Shown: positions 33,235-40,339 of the stretch, piece after piece
How positions within the stretch are numbered: position 1 is the stretch's first letter
Layout of the letters: every line of letters begins with the position of its first letter
Source of the DNA: Mongoliibacter sp.
Lineage (GTDB): Bacteria; Bacteroidota; Bacteroidia; Cytophagales; Cyclobacteriaceae
Reading direction: 5' to 3'
Assembly (NCBI RefSeq): GCF_007692705.1
Contig: NZ_REBN01000143.1
Span: 1-52,677, forward strand
DNA length: 52,677 bases
Translations under genes and position numbers: made by a program
Notes under the pieces: model-generated
Told to the model about the DNA's origin: nothing
Database searches by the model: none
The model's input: the letters and a program-made list of their open reading frames with translations, nothing else

Positions 33235-34224
33235 TTAATGAAAATCCAAAAAATCACTGCTCAACCACTTTTCCTCGAAGCCAATCTTACACCAACCATT
33301 TTTTTCTGCCACGATAAAGACTTCCTCTCCTCTGTTTAGATTTCCTTCTACATTAAAATTTGTCCCCGGACCTGAGCGTACGCGGAGAACACTGGCATTG
33401 ACAGTTGCTCTTTTTACCTCTTTTGTAAACCTTCCCGAAACCCAATGGTCTTGAGAGTTTGAGATTTTTAACCAACCATCTGTTTTGCCATACACCCTCA
33501 AAATAGCCCCCAATTCAATAGGGGAACGGTTATTGGCCAAACTTGACCTACCATTTGGCTGTGTCCTGACATTCAGACGGCTTGCGGTGACAAGGACATA
33601 GTTGATATATGGATTTTTGGTTTTGACCACATCAAAATCGCCCAACTGTTCTCTCACCAAAGGAAGAAAGGTCTCTTCGCAATTGTCAACTTTATTGCCT
33701 CCAAAAAAAGCAGTCCCAGGGCAGGATTTATTATTTCTGCTGCCATTATTGCGTAGGCCCGTTCCTAATTCAAACCAATGGTGGTAAATTATGCTATTGG
33801 TGTTGACAGGTAAGTTGAATTTTTTACAGATTGCTGCTGTCATTTTGATGATGGCATTTCTTTGCGGCTCTGTCATGGTGTCCCCGTCTTTATCAAAATT
33901 ACCCACATGTTCCAGACAAATGGAATGGGCATTGTGTCCGGTGATGCACGCAGGTACGCGTTCTAAAGACCTACCTGAAACAATGGCACCGTCAGGAAAC
34001 ACAGAAAAATGCTGACCAATATCCGCCCAACCATTGACACCCACATGGTGGTTTTTCATTGCCTGCTGCCTTTCAAAATGGTTTTTACCATTGAAATGAG
34101 AATAATTGGGAATCCAGGTATGGTGTTGTTGTACATTGAGAATGGTGCGTGCCACTCTTTGCTTGCTAAGCCATTCGGTGAATTCCTCTATTGTCATTTT
34201 TGCAAATCCGAATTTGGTTTCCAT
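33235..34224 (-). CDS. N-acetylmuramoyl-L-alanine amidase with two SH3-like domains, no signal peptide
   Basis: A 329-residue protein. An amidase_2/PGRP domain (about residues 25-185) has the zinc-site QHHTW (H34/H35), YHHW near 148-150, and C168 in NKSCPGTAFF; the WADIGQHFSVFPDG segment is characteristic. Two bacterial SH3 domains follow (about 210-275 and 278-329; RLNVRTQPNGRSS and VLRVRSGPGTNFNVEGNL), likely binding cell-wall peptides. It cleaves the MurNAc-L-Ala bond. Unusually, the N-terminus (METKFGFAKMTIEEF) is not a signal sequence, so export would need another route such as lysis, a holin or a contractile or type VI system; none is in the window. Confidence 0.88.
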   Translation of the reverse strand: METKFGFAKMTIEEFTEWLSKQRVARTILNVQQHHTWIPNYSHFNGKNHFERQQAMKNHHVGVNGWADIGQHFSVFPDGAIVSGRSLERVPACITGHNAHSICLEHVGNFDKDGDTMTEPQRNAIIKMTAAICKKFNLPVNTNSIIYHHWFELGTGLRNNGSRNNKSCPGTAFFGGNKVDNCEETFLPLVREQLGDFDVVKTKNPYINYVLVTASRLNVRTQPNGRSSLANNRSPIELGAILRVYGKTDGWLKISNSQDHWVSGRFTKEVKRATVNASVLRVRSGPGTNFNVEGNLNRGEEVFIVAEKNGWCKIGFEEKWLSSDFLDFH

Positions 34225-34271
34225 GATAAACCTCTGGTTAAAGTTTAAAATTTGTTTTACAGATCTGGGAA

Positions 34272-34385
34272 ATGAAAACCGTGCCTATAGTTTTTGGCGT
34301 GGATTTTACCAATGAAATCGATCAGGACGCATTCTTTACACAAATAAAGGATCACCCAAAAGAGAATTCATGTCGTGAACACTGA
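34272..34385 (+). CDS. Candidate 37-residue ORF
   Basis: ATG to TGA, reading MKTVPIVFGVDFTNEIDQ, then DAFFTQIKDHPKENSCREH. The start is in the divergent gap beyond the amidase gene on the opposite strand, and composition is protein-like (hydrophobic beta strand, then an acidic helix). It could be the remnant of a longer gene or a chance frame. No ribosome site is apparent. Confidence 0.2.
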   Translation: MKTVPIVFGVDFTNEIDQDAFFTQIKDHPKENSCREH

Positions 34386-34521
34386 TAAACAATTATCTTA
34401 CTATAAAAACAATCAAATGCTTTTCAGCCCCAAACCATTCATTTAAAATACAGGATATCTCCCTCAATTTCAAACTACTGTCGCATTATTAGAATAATAA
34501 TTCTTGTTTGGGACTAGCAGG

Positions 34522-35922
34522 TTATTCCTCTAAAAAATAGAATTTGCCGGATCTTCTATATTTTTCCTTGAGAAGGGGAATGCGCTGAAGAAGGCTTTGA
34601 AAAATACCATCTTCATCCACAACCAACTCAGGTTTTTCTTCCAAAAAGTTTCTATAAGCATCTGCCATGTCCTTGAAATCTTCGAAATCAGCAAGTACAT
34701 CTCTTGAAATATAGTAATTCAGATAAGGTGTGACCTGTTTTGCATGTTTGTAATAACCCAGGTCATTTCCCAAAACAAGGATTTTTTTGCCTCTGCTGAT
34801 TTCGTGTTCTTGTTTTGAACTCACTGTATATTCTTGTAGGACCTTCTGATCATGTTTCCAAAACCACCAGGCATACCCCATCAGTGGAATGCCAATTACA
34901 AAAACTATAGAGAGTATTTTGGTGATAAAGTCTCTTTTGGATGAAATAAAAAACATAGAAATAAAATATGCCAAGGGAGGTATCAAAATTAACAGCTGAT
35001 AAGGTGTTCTCCTATTAACAAGAAAAATAGAACTTGCCGCAAAAACCAGATAAATCAGCATCAGCTGCAGTTGTTTTTGTTGATTGACTGTCAATGATTT
35101 GAATAGGGAACCTAGGAAAATCCCAATTACCCCAAAGAATAAAGGGGTTACATATAAAAATAAAAGGTCTTGATAACTGACATGTACATATACCTCTCCT
35201 AACCTGCCAGTAAGGATATATTCTACCACAAACTGTGGCAAAGCATCTATCCAGAAATAGTAAAGCCCACAAATACCTATCGGAATTGTGTATCCTATCA
35301 GAGAAAGGAGTAATTGTCGAAAACTGAAACTACTTACCACCACTCCGACCAATATCAAGTAGGGGAGGAAAATCACCAAAGGAAAATGAAAACATAAGGC
35401 GATTCCAGCCAAGAGGCCCACAAGAAGAACAGAATCCGAACCTTCTTTCTGCAAGACCGTCTGAGCAAACAATTGTCCTAAAGCAAAAACTATAAAAGTA
35501 CTTCCCAGTAAGGCAGGTGAAAGCGTAACCAAATCAAAGGAGCAATAAAATAGGATGAGTACTACAAATGCAGGGATGTAGGTGTTTTCATCAAAAGACT
35601 TGTACCGCATAAAGAGGCTGTTCAAGTATGCTATCTGAATGAAAACAATCAATCCTGCTATTACTTTATACACAATGATTGATCTTCCGAAAACAATGTG
35701 AAGAATCCAGTAGGTTCCCGCTGCTAAAGGGCCGGTATCATCCAGGATGTCCTTATACATGTGTTTACCCTCAGCCATACGTTCCCCGATCAACATCCAG
35801 ATCATTTCGGATTGCAGGGTGGGCAAGTCTAGGAACAGTAAATAAATTCCACTCATCAATACCATTAAAGCCAGGATGGCCAGAAGGCGAAAAGGATCAT
35901 TAATTCTAAAAAAACTAATCAA
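34522..35922 (-). CDS. Polytopic membrane protein, possibly DUF6427-like
   Basis: A 466-residue protein with about 11 membrane helices, beginning with ISFFRINDPFRLLAILALMVLMSGIYLL. The first 350 residues are almost entirely hydrophobic helices with short loops; the C-terminal 110 residues are soluble (SRGKKILVLGNDLGYYKHAKQ and later ADFEDFKDMADAYRNFLEEKPELVVDEDG). The layout resembles glycosyltransferase-family-39/GT-C-like membrane proteins and the Bacteroidota DUF6427 group; the assignment is weak. No GT-C DxD-type motif is convincing. The start is a TTG codon (35922), the only one that preserves the N-terminal helix. It is divergent from rbfA, with 94 nt between starts. Confidence 0.65.
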   Translation of the reverse strand: MISFFRINDPFRLLAILALMVLMSGIYLLFLDLPTLQSEMIWMLIGERMAEGKHMYKDILDDTGPLAAGTYWILHIVFGRSIIVYKVIAGLIVFIQIAYLNSLFMRYKSFDENTYIPAFVVLILFYCSFDLVTLSPALLGSTFIVFALGQLFAQTVLQKEGSDSVLLVGLLAGIALCFHFPLVIFLPYLILVGVVVSSFSFRQLLLSLIGYTIPIGICGLYYFWIDALPQFVVEYILTGRLGEVYVHVSYQDLLFLYVTPLFFGVIGIFLGSLFKSLTVNQQKQLQLMLIYLVFAASSIFLVNRRTPYQLLILIPPLAYFISMFFISSKRDFITKILSIVFVIGIPLMGYAWWFWKHDQKVLQEYTVSSKQEHEISRGKKILVLGNDLGYYKHAKQVTPYLNYYISRDVLADFEDFKDMADAYRNFLEEKPELVVDEDGIFQSLLQRIPLLKEKYRRSGKFYFLEE

Positions 35923-35990
35923 AATCTATCGAAGGATGAGAGGTGGAACAATCAGAACTCCCGAAATTAAAGGTTAGTCATTTAATTCAC

Positions 35991-35998
35991 TAAATTTG
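35991..35998 (+). promoter_or_regulatory. Putative -7 element of rbfA
   Basis: TAAATTTG matches TAnnTTTG and lies 18 nt before the rbfA ATG, giving a short leader. The -33 box is not evident. Confidence 0.4.
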
Positions 35999-36016
35999 TA
36001 CCAACTTTAATCTGAT

Positions 36017-36397
36017 ATGGAAAGTAAAAGACAACAAAAATACAGTAAACTGATTCAAAAAGAACTTGGTGAGATTTTTCAAAAAGAAGGCCGCCACTTA
36101 ATAGGCAGTGCATTTATCACCGTGGCTAGAGTACTGGTCAGCCCAGACCTTGGCTTGGCAAAAGTTTACGTCAGCTTTTTGGTAGAAAAAGACAAGGCTG
36201 TCTTCGAAAAATTGAATGACAGAAAAAGTGAATTGAGAAAGCATCTCGGAAATCGAATTGGCAAGAGCGTCAGGATAGTACCTGAAATTGCCCTATTTAT
36301 GGACGAGTCAGCTTCTTATGCGCAGCATATGGATGCCGTCATCTCCAAATTGGATATACCTGAATCTTCTGATGAGGAAGAAGAGGAAGAAGATTAA
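36017..36397 (+). CDS. rbfA: Ribosome-binding factor A
   Basis: A 126-residue 30S maturation factor. The single KH-type domain is visible: RQQKYSKLIQKELGEIFQKEG, then FITVARVLVSPDLGLAKVYVSFL (the conserved VxVSPDLxxAKVYVS) and LRKHLGNRIGKSVRIVPEIALFMDES (the R-VPE-x-x-F-x-x-D signature). A purely acidic tail (SSDEEEEEED) closes the protein. RbfA binds the 5' region of 16S rRNA during late assembly and in cold shock. It is followed 12 nt later by a permease gene of unrelated function. Confidence 0.95.
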   Translation: MESKRQQKYSKLIQKELGEIFQKEGRHLIGSAFITVARVLVSPDLGLAKVYVSFLVEKDKAVFEKLNDRKSELRKHLGNRIGKSVRIVPEIALFMDESASYAQHMDAVISKLDIPESSDEEEEEED

Positions 36398-36409
36398 CCT
36401 CATACGCCT

Positions 36410-37636
36410 TTGAACGTCTCCTTTTTTATAGCTTCCAGATATTTTCGCAGTAAAAAGAAGCGAAATTTTATTACCATTCTATCCAGGATTTCAATGATTG
36501 GGGTAGCGGTAGGTACTATGGCTTTGGTCGTGGTTTTATCGGTTTTCAATGGCTTGGAGGATCTGGTCAGAAGCCTTTATGCTTCATTTGATGCAGAACT
36601 CAAGGTAGAGGCAGCTATTGGAAAATCTTTTGAAGTAGATGAAACATGGCTCCGTAGTATTCAGGAATTAGAGGGCGTGGCCTTATTGACTGAAGTAATT
36701 GAAGACAATGCTCTTTTCAAATATCGTGACAACCAACATCTGGCTAAAATTAAAGGCGTATCAGCAGCCTATCTTGAAGATCCAGATAGGTTTGCAGAAG
36801 GGTATGTATGGGGAGATCTAGATCTGGGTACGGATATACAACCTCGCGCAATTATAGGAAGAGGCGTGGGCTTTTTTCTTTCTATAGACCTTGATAATGA
36901 ATTTGAATTGCTACAGGTATATTATCCGAAAGCTCCTCGTAGTGCTGGATCTATAGACCCTAATCAACTTTATAATAGAGATATTATCAAGCCAGCTGCA
37001 TTTTTTAGCATAGAGAAGGATTTTGATGATAATTATATCATTGCCCCCATTTCTTTTGTGAGTAAGCTACTCAACTATGGCCAAAAAAGAACGTCGCTGG
37101 AAATCAAGGTTGCAGAAGGATTTAAAATCAATACCGTCAAAAAAAGATTAAGAGAGCATTTAGGAGAGGGGTTTTCAGTGAAGGATACTGATGAGCAGCA
37201 CGCCAGCATCCTCAGGACCATTCAAATAGAAAAGCTATTTGTATTCATTACCCTTAGCTTTATTCTTGCAATTGCATCTTTCAATATTTTCTTTTCTTTG
37301 AGCATGATGGCGATAGAAAAGAAAAAAGATACTGCAATACTTTTTGCCATGGGGGCAAGGGCCAAACTTGTAAAGCAAATTTATATCAAACAAGGGGCCA
37401 TCATTGCATTTTCCGGAGCTCTGATAGGTTTGGTGATAGGTTTTGCGATAGTATGGGTGCAGGATAATTTTGGACTTGTAACACTGGGTATAAGCTCATC
37501 TATCATTGACAGTTACCCTGTAAAGATCATCTGGACAGATTTTTTATGGACAAGTATTGCCGTTATTGCCATTACTTTTCTGGCTTCCTACAGACCTGCA
37601 CTTATTGCAGCTAAGGTAAAATCAACTGATTTATAA
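36410..37636 (+). CDS. FtsX/LolC-E-type ABC transporter permease
   Basis: A 408-residue inner-membrane protein with the LolC/LolE/MacB layout: one N-terminal helix (RISMIGVAVGTMALVVVLSVFNGLE, about 27-51), a periplasmic domain of about 220 residues, and three C-terminal helices (about 283-308, 333-357 and 376-398), the last ending SYRPALIAAKVKSTDL. The start is a TTG (MNVSFFIASRYFRSKKKRNFI), which retains the conserved basic R-Y-F-R-S-K-K N-terminus. It probably works with a LolD-like ATPase located elsewhere, releasing lipoproteins to the LolA carrier or exporting another substrate. It ends 25 nt before the terminator of the convergent tRNA-like array. Confidence 0.9.
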   Translation: MNVSFFIASRYFRSKKKRNFITILSRISMIGVAVGTMALVVVLSVFNGLEDLVRSLYASFDAELKVEAAIGKSFEVDETWLRSIQELEGVALLTEVIEDNALFKYRDNQHLAKIKGVSAAYLEDPDRFAEGYVWGDLDLGTDIQPRAIIGRGVGFFLSIDLDNEFELLQVYYPKAPRSAGSIDPNQLYNRDIIKPAAFFSIEKDFDDNYIIAPISFVSKLLNYGQKRTSLEIKVAEGFKINTVKKRLREHLGEGFSVKDTDEQHASILRTIQIEKLFVFITLSFILAIASFNIFFSLSMMAIEKKKDTAILFAMGARAKLVKQIYIKQGAIIAFSGALIGLVIGFAIVWVQDNFGLVTLGISSSIIDSYPVKIIWTDFLWTSIAVIAITFLASYRPALIAAKVKSTDL

Positions 37637-37660
37637 TATATTATCAACCCCCATTAAAGT

Positions 37661-37690
37661 AAAAAAGCCGTGAATACATTTCACAGCTTT
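37661..37690 (-). terminator. Intrinsic terminator of the tRNA-like array
   Basis: An 11-bp stem AAAGCTGTGAA with TTCACGGCTTT (37680-37690 and 37664-37674, one G-U pair, loop ATGTA), followed by six U on the minus strand (37661-37666 as AAAAAA on plus). It lies 32 nt after the last tRNA-like unit and marks the array as one minus-strand transcript. It could also stop the convergent permease transcript. Confidence 0.85.
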
Positions 37691-37722
37691 AGTCAATTAA
37701 CAATAAACCCAAAATAACCAGC

Positions 37723-37845
37723 TGTAGGAGAAGGACTCGAACCTCCAAAGGGCAGTTAGGCAAAATACGAGCTCGCTATTTGCTTTATTCCTGGTTCCCC
37801 ACCCCCGAGACAGGGGGGCATGTTTGCCAATTTCATCATCCTACA
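37723..37845 (-). tRNA. tRNA-like RNA, GUC anticodon, 55-nt variable arm, copy 1 (distal)
   Basis: Third in transcription order. The 7-bp acceptor stem TGTAGGA/TCCTACA (37839-37845 with 37723-37729) is perfect. The D-arm is ATG/CAT with loop containing AAATTGG. The anticodon stem CCCCC/GGGGG closes the loop CTGTCTC (37807-37813), anticodon GUC at 37809-37811. The T arm is GGAGG-TTCGAGT-CCTTC with one G-U pair. The variable region (37747-37801) is 55 nt and folds into an extended hairpin: GGG/CCC, a 3-nt bulge, CAG/CTG, an internal loop and an AT-rich stem capped by CG-AGCT-CG. The discriminator is G73, but the next bases are CTG, so no CCA is encoded, unlike the other copies. I cannot tell whether it is charged or used in translation. 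Confidence 0.7.
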
Positions 37846-37898
37846 TTGTAAGTGTTTTCAATATTTTGATAGCCTTATGCCATCATATTTGGGTTGGC

Positions 37899-38021
37899 TG
37901 TAGGAGAAGGACTCGAACCTCCAAAGGGCAGTTAGGCAAAATACGAGCTCGCTATTTGCTTTATTCCTGGTTCCCCACCCCCGAGACAGGGGGGCATGTT
38001 TGCCAATTTCATCATCCTACA
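37899..38021 (-). tRNA. tRNA-like RNA, GUC anticodon, 55-nt variable arm, copy 2
   Basis: Identical to copy 1 over the 123 nt. The anticodon GUC is at 37985-37987. Here the bases after the acceptor stem read G-CCA (as TGGC before 37899 on plus), so the discriminator G73 and a genomically encoded CCA end are present. Encoded CCA on an RNA-sized cloverleaf supports a mature, chargeable tRNA rather than debris. Class II-like features (a D-arm of the Leu/Ser kind, long extra arm) coexist with an Asp-type anticodon loop (CTGTCTC compared with CTGTCAC in typical tRNA-Asp). Confidence 0.75.
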
Positions 38022-38074
38022 TTGTAAGTGTTTTCAATATTTTGATAGCCTTATGCCATCATATTTGGGTTGGC

Positions 38075-38197
38075 TGTAGGAGAAGGACTCGAACCTCCAA
38101 AGGGCAGTTAGGCAAAATACGAGCTCGCTATTTGCTTTATTCCTGATTCCCCACCCCCGAGACAGGGGGGCATGTTTGCCAATTTCATCATCCTACA
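38075..38197 (-). tRNA. tRNA-like RNA, GUC anticodon, 55-nt variable arm, copy 3 (promoter-proximal)
   Basis: First in transcription order, with the anticodon at 38161-38163. It differs from the other copies only at 38146 (A instead of G on plus), a base in the variable arm that lies in the AAC bulge next to GGG, so the fold is unaffected. A compensable, non-stem position for the only substitution is mild evidence that the structure is under selection. CCA is encoded. A -7-like element is at 38238-38245 upstream. Confidence 0.75.
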
Positions 38198-38463
38198 ATT
38201 TTGTTATCTGAAAGACCTTTTGTCTTTATTGATGATTCAAAGTTAATAAAACATTCTTCCCCTTAAAATATTTCTAACAAAAATGGTTAATATTTACATT
38301 ATATTTAATTTTAGGTTATAAATATTAATGAATCGATAAAATCGATGATAAAAATGTATACAGGTTTGAAGAATTTTAAATCAATTTGGATTCCCAGTAC
38401 AACTACAGTGCGTCTGAAAGGGGGGTGACCCTTTTATCTTCTGGAAAATAGCTTAGGAATGTA
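38198..38463. other. Non-coding region upstream of the tRNA-like array
   Basis: 266 bp between copy 3 and the DUF2784 stop. Apart from the -7-like element and an AAAGGG...CCCTTTT hairpin near 38417-38437 (a weak terminator candidate for the DUF2784 gene, lacking a U-run), nothing was recognised. It is very AT-rich and has no open frame. Confidence 0.4.
38238..38245 (-). promoter_or_regulatory. Putative -7 element of the tRNA-like array
   Basis: TAACTTTG on the minus strand matches TAnnTTTG and is 41 nt upstream of copy 3, so transcription would begin about 33 nt before the tRNA-like part. The -33 element is unclear. Confidence 0.4.
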
Positions 38464-38853
38464 TTAGGTTTTGCTTTTCTTTTTGAAAAAATTGAGATAA
38501 ATGGATATACCTAGCGCTACCAACGAAAAACCTAAGGTGAGAGCATCCACCATGTCACTTGGAAGTGAAAAGCTGAAAATTCTTTGGAACAGGTAGTTGA
38601 TATAGGAATTCGGTAAATCTGATTCTCCCAGTTTTCTCAAGATTTCAAAGTGCCAATCTGTCAATGGGCAATAGCCTAATCCATACCAAATACCCAAAAT
38701 TCCCCAAGAAGCAAAGGTGATGACTATGGTGAAAAAATGCCACTTCAATAAAGGCTTGTGCAACCAAGCAAAAAGATTAAATAAAACCAATGCAGTATGG
38801 AAAATCAAAAAGAAGTAATCTCCGATTTTTAATAAAAATTCGCTTTCTACCAT
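38464..38853 (-). CDS. DUF2784-like membrane protein
   Basis: A 129-residue inner-membrane protein with four helices. The helix 1 segment DYFFLIFHTALVLFNLFAWL, the W-H-x-x-x-x-x-x-x-x-x-W-G pattern (KWHFFTIVITFASWGILGI) and especially YGLGYCPLTDWHFEIL match DUF2784, whose members share a conserved CPLT-x-x-(H/E) after helix 3. Function is unknown. The terminal KKKSKT is positively charged, as expected inside the cell. It is transcribed alone, towards the tRNA-like array. Confidence 0.75.
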   Translation of the reverse strand: MVESEFLLKIGDYFFLIFHTALVLFNLFAWLHKPLLKWHFFTIVITFASWGILGIWYGLGYCPLTDWHFEILRKLGESDLPNSYINYLFQRIFSFSLPSDMVDALTLGFSLVALGISIYLNFFKKKSKT

Positions 38854-39111
38854 AATTGAGAAGTATCAATGCGATAATTTCAAAAAACCATATCACTTTG
38901 CCAAGTCCCAGACCTATAAATTTTGGCATTTTTTCCTTGTGTTAGCCGGAAAAGCTGTTAAAAACCCCCTTACTTGATCAAAAAATATATTTTTCCACGT
39001 TCTTATTTTGATAAACCGGTAATAAAAAGGCATATTTATTGCTAACCTTACAAAATCAGGATTTCCCTGAGAATATTGAATAATAGATAGTACAAAATCC
39101 ACCAGTCTAGA

Positions 39112-39708
39112 ATGAAAAAATCCATATTTATCAGTCTATTTACTTTTTTTATATATTGTATCAATGCAAATGCACAAGATGAAACTCCGGCTCCCTCTTT
39201 AAATTCCGGTACTATTTCAAGTCAGTTTGATTATTTAAACTCAGTTTCGAATAATTTTCAAGAATATAAAGTGGTCAAGCGTACCAATCTTGATAAAATC
39301 AGAAAAAATGTCACTGATTCTTTAAATGTGTTCAAAGACCAATTGGTCACTGTCAAGAGTGATCTAAAGGAAAGACAGGACCAAATCAATGTTTTGGAAG
39401 TTCAAATGAGCGAAGTCCAAGAGCAGCTCGCCAATGCCGAGGAAGCAAGAGACAGCTTTGAGTTTCTGGGTATGCCCATCCATAAATCAGCTTATAGCAG
39501 CATCATGTGGACTATTGTTTTGGTTCTTTTGGGGGCTTTCTTGTTTTTCCTTTTTCAATACAGTCAAAGCCACAAAGTAATTTCTAAAGCAAGAAAAGAC
39601 CTGGAAGAAACCATTGAAGAATTTGAGCAGCATAGAAAAAATACACTTGATAGAGAGCGGAAACTCAAGCGTGAACTTGTTGATGCGCTAAATAAAAAAC
39701 CTGTCTGA
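39112..39708 (+). CDS. Secreted/anchored coiled-coil membrane protein, unknown function
   Basis: A 198-residue protein with a signal peptide (1-21, ending ANAQ), a long coiled coil of about 75 residues (KVVKRTNLDKIRKNV, VKSDLKERQDQINVLEVQMSEVQEQLANAEEA), one transmembrane helix (SIMWTIVLVLLGAFLFFLF, about 129-147) and a second charged helix inside the cytoplasm (KARKDLEETIEEFEQHRKNTLDRERKLKREL). This tRNA-size-independent layout resembles bitopic scaffolding proteins. No family is recognised. The last codons and the stop are inside an intrinsic terminator: the TGA is the triloop itself. Confidence 0.75.
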   Translation: MKKSIFISLFTFFIYCINANAQDETPAPSLNSGTISSQFDYLNSVSNNFQEYKVVKRTNLDKIRKNVTDSLNVFKDQLVTVKSDLKERQDQINVLEVQMSEVQEQLANAEEARDSFEFLGMPIHKSAYSSIMWTIVLVLLGAFLFFLFQYSQSHKVISKARKDLEETIEEFEQHRKNTLDRERKLKRELVDALNKKPV

Positions 39709-39721
39709 GACAGGTTTTTTT
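39694..39721 (+). terminator. Intrinsic terminator overlapping a stop codon
   Basis: AAAAAACCTGTC (39694-39705) pairs perfectly with GACAGGTTTTTT (39709-39720). The three-base loop at 39706-39708 is the TGA stop of the coiled-coil gene. The T-run follows directly. Confidence 0.9.
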
Positions 39722-39746
39722 CGTTTTCCCTTTCTATTCTAACTCC

Positions 39747-39754
39747 TATATTTG
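39747..39754 (+). promoter_or_regulatory. Putative -7 element of the LOG-family gene
   Basis: TATATTTG matches TAnnTTTG and ends 3 nt before the ATG at 39758, so transcription would begin at or next to the start codon (a leaderless mRNA). TTTT at 39724-39727 is near the expected -33 position. Confidence 0.4.
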
Positions 39755-39757
39755 GAT

Positions 39758-40330
39758 ATGAAAAAAATTACTGTGTATTGCGGTTCTAACAAAGGCCGCA
39801 TAGGCGCCTACAGTGATGGTGCACTTTCCTTGGCTAAAGAAATGATAAAAAGGGAAATTGACCTGGTTTATGGGGCGGGAAATGTAGGGTTGATGGGAGT
39901 AATAGCTGATGCCATGCTAGAGTCAGACAGAAAAGTCTATGGTATCATTCCTCAAAAACTTGTGGACATAGAAGTTGCACATCAGGGATGCACAGAACTC
40001 ATTGTGGTAGAAACCATGCGGGACAGAAAATGGTTGATGGCAGAAAAAGGGGATGGTTTTATTGCAATGCCCGGAGGCATTGGTACTTTCGAAGAGCTTT
40101 TTGAAATCATGACACTAAATCAACTGGCTTACATCAGAAAACCGCTTGCCCTATTCAATGTCAATGGTTATTATGATAAACTTATTGCATTCTTAGACCA
40201 TTCGGTAAAAGAAGGTTTCTTACATCAAGCACAACTCAACTTGCTTATTGTTTCTTCCGACCCTGTAGATTTGTTGGAAAAAATGGAGGCCTTTGAGCCG
40301 CAGCATATCGAGAAGTGGGAAGTGAAATAA
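39758..40330 (+). CDS. LOG-family nucleotide-sugar hydrolase (TIGR00730 type)
   Basis: A 190-residue protein starting MKKITVYCGSNKG; an in-frame TTG two codons earlier (39752) is less likely. Family motifs are GSNKG near the N-terminus, VYGAGNVGLMGVIADAML (residues about 38-55) and MPGGIGTFEELFE (about 105-117), the PGGxGTxxE signature of LOG/lysine-decarboxylase-like proteins, which hydrolyse nucleoside 5'-monophosphates such as cytokinin nucleotides to base and ribose 5-phosphate. In bacteria the physiological substrate is mostly AMP-like. The next gene (fRMsr) is convergent, with 9 nt between the stops. Confidence 0.9.
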   Translation: MKKITVYCGSNKGRIGAYSDGALSLAKEMIKREIDLVYGAGNVGLMGVIADAMLESDRKVYGIIPQKLVDIEVAHQGCTELIVVETMRDRKWLMAEKGDGFIAMPGGIGTFEELFEIMTLNQLAYIRKPLALFNVNGYYDKLIAFLDHSVKEGFLHQAQLNLLIVSSDPVDLLEKMEAFEPQHIEKWEVK

Positions 40331-40339
40331 GGACTTAAG

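Larger units (their letters stand above)
37723..38197 (-). repeat. Tandem array, three tRNA-like genes in 176-bp units
   Basis: Units begin at 37723, 37899 and 38075: exactly 176 bp apart, with a 123-nt tRNA-like part and a 53-nt spacer (37846-37898 and 38022-38074, identical to each other). The only difference seen among the 123-nt parts is one base in copy 3 (38146). Such homogeneity points to recent duplication or gene conversion. Confidence 0.95.

Noticed and set aside
34009-34315. Plus-strand frames of 79 and 69 codons opposite the amidase
   Set aside because: Antisense to the amidase N-terminus, with no protein-like pattern.
37723-37845. Selenocysteine tRNA (selC)
   Set aside because: Anticodon is GUC rather than UCA, the acceptor stem is 7 bp and the D stem short; it does not fit the 8/5 or 8/4 tRNA-Sec fold.
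37723-38197. Group I intron or tmRNA in the tRNA-like units
   Set aside because: The extra 55 nt lies between anticodon and T arms, not in the anticodon loop; it is far too short for a group I intron and has no tag-peptide reading frame or tmRNA pseudoknots.
38914-39102. 62-codon minus-strand frame in the gap before the coiled-coil gene
   Set aside because: No signal, family match or ribosome site; random hydrophobic composition.
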